Shown one piece after another: positions 60,706-64,000 of a stretch of 64,000 nt of DNA. The stretch is taken from contig NZ_FXUL01000020.1 in NCBI RefSeq assembly GCF_900182955.1, positions 62,001 to 126,000 of the forward strand. The letters run 5' to 3'. The notes beneath the pieces are model-generated. The model was given only the letters and a program-made list of their open reading frames with translations, did no database searches and was not told where the DNA came from. This stretch comes from Noviherbaspirillum suwonense. Lineage in GTDB: Bacteria; Pseudomonadota; Gammaproteobacteria; Burkholderiales; Burkholderiaceae_D. The stretch's first letter is position 1. The number at the start of each line of letters is the position of its first letter. A program made the translations under genes and the position numbers.

Positions 60706-62568
60706 ATGGCATCCATCGAACGCGACCCGGCGGCGCTGTTCGCCGTGCCGGAAGTGCTGATCTCGCGCCGCGCAGACAACACGATGCTGCTGTCGTCCCC
60801 GCAGCCGCTCGCGCCTTACCGGCGCTGCATCGGCGAGGACCTCGAGCATTGGGCCGACGCCGCGCCGCAGCGGGTGTTCCTGGCCGAGCGCGCAGCGGGC
60901 GGCGCCTGGCGCGAAGTGCGCTACGGCGAGGCGCGCGACGCGGTGCGCCGCATCGCCGCCAGCCTGCTGCGGATGCGGCTGCCGCCGGGAAGGCCGGTGG
61001 CGGTCTTGTCCGAAAACAGTGTCGAGCATGCGCTGCTGATGCTGGCCTGCCTGCATGCGGGCATACCGTATGCGGCCGTGTCGCCGGCGTATTCGCTGAT
61101 GTCGCAGGACCATGCGAAGCTGCGCGCGCTGGTGTCGCGGCTGCAGCCCGGCGTGCTGTATGCCGCATCGGCCGCGCGCTATGCGGCGGCGCTGGCTGCC
61201 ATCGATGGCCTGCATGATGCGTTGCTGGTGGCGTCGGATGCGCCTGGCCTGCCGGCAGGCGCGCTGCCTTTTTCAGGCCTGCTGGCGGCGGAAGACGGGC
61301 AGGCGGTGCAGTCAGCGTTCGACGCGGTCGGGCCGGACACGGTCGCGAAGATCCTGTTCACGTCGGGCTCGATCAGCGATCCCAAGGGCGTCATCAATAC
61401 CCAGCGCATGCTGTGCGCGTCGCAGCAGGCCAAGGCGCAGCTGTGGCCCTTCCTGGCGCAGACGCCGCCGGTCATCGTCGACTGGCTGCCCTGGAACCAC
61501 ACGTTCGGCGGCAACCATAACTTCAACCTGGTGCTGCGCCATGGCGGCACGCTCTATATCGACGGCGGCAAGCCCGCGCCGGGCCTGTTCGACGCCAGCG
61601 TCGCCAACCTGCGCGACATCGCGCCGACGCTGTACTTCAACGTGCCGCGCGGCTTCGACATGCTGGTCGGCGCATTGCGGGCCGACAGCGGGCTGCGCCG
61701 CAACTTTTTTTCACGGCTGCAGGTGATGTTCTATGCCGGATCGGCGCTGCCGCAGAACCTGTGGGAGGACCTGACCGAACTGGCGCTGCAGGAGACCGGG
61801 CAGGCGGTGCCCATGGTGACCGCCTGGGGTTCGACCGAGACCTCGCCGCTGGCCACCGACTGCCATTACCAGGCGCCGCGCTCGGGCGTCATCGGCCTGC
61901 CGGCGCCCGGCGTCGAGCTCAAGCTGCTGCCGGCCGGCGACAAGCTGGAGATCCGCGTGCGCGGACCGAATGTCACGCCGGGCTACCTGGGCCAGCCCGA
62001 CCTTACCGCGAAGGCATTCGACGAAGAGGGTTATTACCGGATAGGCGACGCGGTGCGCTTCGCCGACGCCGCCCGGCCCGAGGCCGGCCTGGTGTTCGAC
62101 GGCCGCGTGGCCGAGGACTTCAAGCTCTCCAGCGGCACCTGGGTCAACGTCGGCGCGGTGCGGATCAAGGGCATCGAGCTGCTGGCGCCGGTGGCGCAGG
62201 ACATCGTGGTCACCGGGCATGACGGCGATGAAGTCGGCTTCCTGGTGTTTGCCAACGTGCCGGCCTGCCGCACGCTCGCCGGCTTGCCGGCCGACGCGCC
62301 GGCGGCCGAGGCATTGGCCCATGCGTCGGTCCGCGAGCATGTGCGGCAGGGCCTGCTGGCGATGAAGGCGCTGGGCGGCGGCAGTTCCACCTACGCGTCG
62401 CTGGCCTTGCTGATGGCCGAGCCGCCCTCGGTCGACGCGGGCGAGATCACCGACAAGGGCTATATCAACCAGTCGGCGGTGCTGGCGCGGCGTGCGTCGC
62501 TGGTGGCGCAACTGGCGGGCAAGGGCGCCGACGTGATCAGCGGCAGCGCAGGCCCGGCCGGGCGCTGA
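60706..62568 (+). CDS. Feruloyl-CoA synthetase-like AMP-forming ligase
   Basis: 620 aa ANL-superfamily ligase. It has the nucleotide loop TSGSISDPKGV (about residue 220–230), DWLPWNHTFGGNHNFN, AWGSTETSP and the C-terminal region GEITDKGYINQSAVLARRA. Length and the WNHTFGGNHN motif resemble feruloyl-CoA synthetase (FerA/Fcs), which activates ferulate, p-coumarate or caffeate. No enoyl-CoA hydratase/aldolase (Ech) or vanillin dehydrogenase gene is next to it. The start at 60706 follows GGGAGGA, 12 bases after the binding protein gene. Confidence 0.85.
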   Translation: MASIERDPAALFAVPEVLISRRADNTMLLSSPQPLAPYRRCIGEDLEHWADAAPQRVFLAERAAGGAWREVRYGEARDAVRRIAASLLRMRLPPGRPVAVLSENSVEHALLMLACLHAGIPYAAVSPAYSLMSQDHAKLRALVSRLQPGVLYAASAARYAAALAAIDGLHDALLVASDAPGLPAGALPFSGLLAAEDGQAVQSAFDAVGPDTVAKILFTSGSISDPKGVINTQRMLCASQQAKAQLWPFLAQTPPVIVDWLPWNHTFGGNHNFNLVLRHGGTLYIDGGKPAPGLFDASVANLRDIAPTLYFNVPRGFDMLVGALRADSGLRRNFFSRLQVMFYAGSALPQNLWEDLTELALQETGQAVPMVTAWGSTETSPLATDCHYQAPRSGVIGLPAPGVELKLLPAGDKLEIRVRGPNVTPGYLGQPDLTAKAFDEEGYYRIGDAVRFADAARPEAGLVFDGRVAEDFKLSSGTWVNVGAVRIKGIELLAPVAQDIVVTGHDGDEVGFLVFANVPACRTLAGLPADAPAAEALAHASVREHVRQGLLAMKALGGGSSTYASLALLMAEPPSVDAGEITDKGYINQSAVLARRASLVAQLAGKGADVISGSAGPAGR

Positions 62569-62606
62569 GAGGCCGGGCTGGGCCCTGATTTTCCCGCGAC
62601 GGGGAT

Positions 62607-62647
62607 GCAGGGAGGCGAAGCCGGGAAAACCGGCCCGCGCTCCCTGC
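62607..62647. other. Hairpin between convergent ligase and maeB genes
   Basis: GCAGGGAG (62607–62614) pairs with CTCCCTGC (62640–62647), and an inner GCCGGG/CCGGCC-type stem encloses AAAA. No T-run follows on either strand. A shared, probably Rho-assisted, transcription end is the simplest reading. Confidence 0.45.
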
Positions 62648-62672
62648 CTGCCGGCGCCCGCTGCGGCCTGCC

Positions 62673-64000
62673 TTACCTTGCCTGAATCAGCGCATTCGCA
62701 CCCGCCACCGCGACCGCGGTCATGTTGACGATGCGCCGCGAGGTCGCGGCCGGCGTCAGGATATGCACCGGCTTGGCCGCGCCCAGCAAAATGGGCCCGA
62801 CCGTCACGCCCTGGCCGCCGGTGATCTTCAGCAGGTTGAACGCAATGTTGGCCGCATCCAGCGTTGGCATTACCAGCAGGTTGGCGCTGCCGGCGAGGCT
62901 GGTGCCGGGCAGGAAATGCCGCCGGACCTCTTCCGACAGCGCCGCGTCGCCCTGCAGCTCGCCTTCGACTTCCAGGTCCGGCGCGGCGGCCGCGACCAGT
63001 TCATGGGCGCGGCGCATCTTCTTCGCCGACGGCCTGGTCGACGAGCCGAACATCGAGTGCGACAGCATCGCGACCTTGGGCTGCAGGCCGAAGCGCTCGA
63101 CTTCCTTCGCGGCCAGCAGCGTGATCGCGGCCAGTTCCTCGGCGCTGGGGTCGTCGTTGACATAGGTGTCGGTGATGAACAGCGTAAACTTGTCCAGCAT
63201 CAGCGCATTGAGCGTCGCGAATACCGACGCGCCCGGCGCCAGGCCGATCACGTCCCGCACATGCTCGAGGTGATGCTCGAAGCGGCCGACGGTGCCGCAC
63301 AGCATCGCGTCGGCGTCGCCCATGTGCATCAGCATCGCGCCGATCAGCGTGTTGGAACGGCGCAGCGCCGCCTTGGCCATGTCGGGCGTGACGCCGTCGC
63401 GGCCGCGCAGCGCATGGTAGGCCTCGTGATAGGCGCGGTAGCGGCGGTCGTCTTCCGGGTTGATCAGGTCGAAGTCGGTATCCGCCTTCAGCCGCAGCCC
63501 GGCCTTCTCGATGCGCATCGCGATCACGTGCGGACGGCCGACCAGGATGGGGCGCGCCAGCCCCTCGTCGACCACGGTCTGGACCGCGCGCAGCACGTTT
63601 TCCTGCTCGCCCTCGGTGTAGACCACGCGCCCCGGCGCCGACCTGGCGGCCGAGAACACCGGCTTCATGATCAGGCCGGTGTGGTAGACCAGCTGGTTCA
63701 GTTGCTGCCGGTAGGCTTCCATGTCGGTGATCGGGCGCGTCGCCACGCCGGATTCGGCGGCCGCCTTCGCCACCGCCGGCGCAATCTTCTCGATCAGGCG
63801 CTGGTCGAAAGGCTTGGGAATGATGTATTCCGGGCCGAAGCTCAGGTCCTGCCCGGCATAGGCGGCGGCCACCGCGTCATTGGTCTCGGCTTCGGCAAGC
63901 TCGGCAATGGCCCGCACGCAGGCCAGCTTCATTTCCTCGGTGATCTTGGTCGCGCCGCAGTCCAGCGCGCCGCGGAAGATGTAGGGAAAGCACAGCACGT
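62673..64000 (-). CDS. maeB: NADP-dependent malic enzyme, 3' part (5' end beyond window)
   Basis: The last 442 or so residues of a hybrid malic enzyme of about 760 aa. The visible part begins inside the NAD(P)-binding domain (VLCFPYIFRGALDCGATKI, EMKLACVRAIAELA) and continues through a complete phosphotransacetylase-like C-terminal domain (GRPHVIAMRIEKAGL, GDADAMLCGTVGRFEHHL, SGSANLLVMPTLDAANI-type segment), which is regulatory in MaeB. The enzyme decarboxylates malate to pyruvate. No start is available. Confidence 0.93.
   Translation of the reverse strand, partial: VLCFPYIFRGALDCGATKITEEMKLACVRAIAELAEAETNDAVAAAYAGQDLSFGPEYIIPKPFDQRLIEKIAPAVAKAAAESGVATRPITDMEAYRQQLNQLVYHTGLIMKPVFSAARSAPGRVVYTEGEQENVLRAVQTVVDEGLARPILVGRPHVIAMRIEKAGLRLKADTDFDLINPEDDRRYRAYHEAYHALRGRDGVTPDMAKAALRRSNTLIGAMLMHMGDADAMLCGTVGRFEHHLEHVRDVIGLAPGASVFATLNALMLDKFTLFITDTYVNDDPSAEELAAITLLAAKEVERFGLQPKVAMLSHSMFGSSTRPSAKKMRRAHELVAAAAPDLEVEGELQGDAALSEEVRRHFLPGTSLAGSANLLVMPTLDAANIAFNLLKITGGQGVTVGPILLGAAKPVHILTPAATSRRIVNMTAVAVAGANALIQAR

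Overview
The window is high-GC DNA from a betaproteobacterium, most likely of the Oxalobacteraceae (Herbaspirillum/Noviherbaspirillum/Massilia group). Three things point there: the TCA-cycle supercluster mdh–gntR–sdhCDAB–sdhE–gltA–sucAB–lpdA, the surE–pcm–nlpD–rpoS string, and the long run ndk–rlmN–pilW–rodZ–ispG–hisS–yfgM–bamB–der–hfq–hflX–hflKC–hisZ–purA. The genus is an inference; no rRNA is present.

Layout. (1) 1–5.5 kb, minus strand: mdh, a stand-alone CitE-like lyase, a secreted protein with an MliC-like domain, and acnA. (2) 5.7–17.9 kb, plus strand: a GntR/HutC regulator divergent from mdh, succinate dehydrogenase with its FAD-assembly factor SdhE, citrate synthase and the 2-oxoglutarate dehydrogenase complex. 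A 101-bp palindromic mobile-type repeat lies between gltA and sucA. (3) 17.9–24.6 kb: a small lipoprotein, ZapE, a coiled-coil exported protein, a PP2C phosphatase, a DUF465 protein, a DinG/YoaA helicase and a quinone oxidoreductase. (4) 24.7–30.6 kb: surE–pcm–nlpD–rpoS (stationary phase and envelope), rlmD and a Bax inhibitor-1 protein. (5) 30.7–47.2 kb: the housekeeping run from ndk to purA and a phosphoribosyltransferase gene, ending in two intrinsic terminators. (6) 47.29–48.3 kb: tRNA-Leu(CAG) on the minus strand, followed downstream by an array of six 154–155-bp tandem repeats built from copies of the tRNA's own 3' end. (7) 48.5–64 kb, accessory: a pseudo-receiver protein, an alpha/beta hydrolase, an apparently orphan TreZ, an MFS transporter, a PBP7-type endopeptidase, a thioesterase, an MHYT-GGDEF-EAL protein, a likely aromatic-acid catabolic cluster (FAD monooxygenase, PaaI-type thioesterase, periplasmic binding protein, feruloyl-CoA synthetase), and the 3' part of maeB running off the right edge.

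The most unusual object is the tRNA-Leu repeat array (47287–48213). Each complete unit carries the last 17 nt of the tRNA (T-stem 3' strand, acceptor strand, discriminator, CCA), a second copy of the tRNA end in inverted orientation split by a 24-bp palindromic insert, and a 13-bp stem hairpin lying between the two opposed copies. The units fall into three ordered sequence classes (A-BB-CCC), with the most decayed unit farthest from the tRNA. The organisation resembles the tRNA-end repeats known downstream of Escherichia coli tyrT, but the sequence is unrelated as far as I can judge and the inverted design is different.
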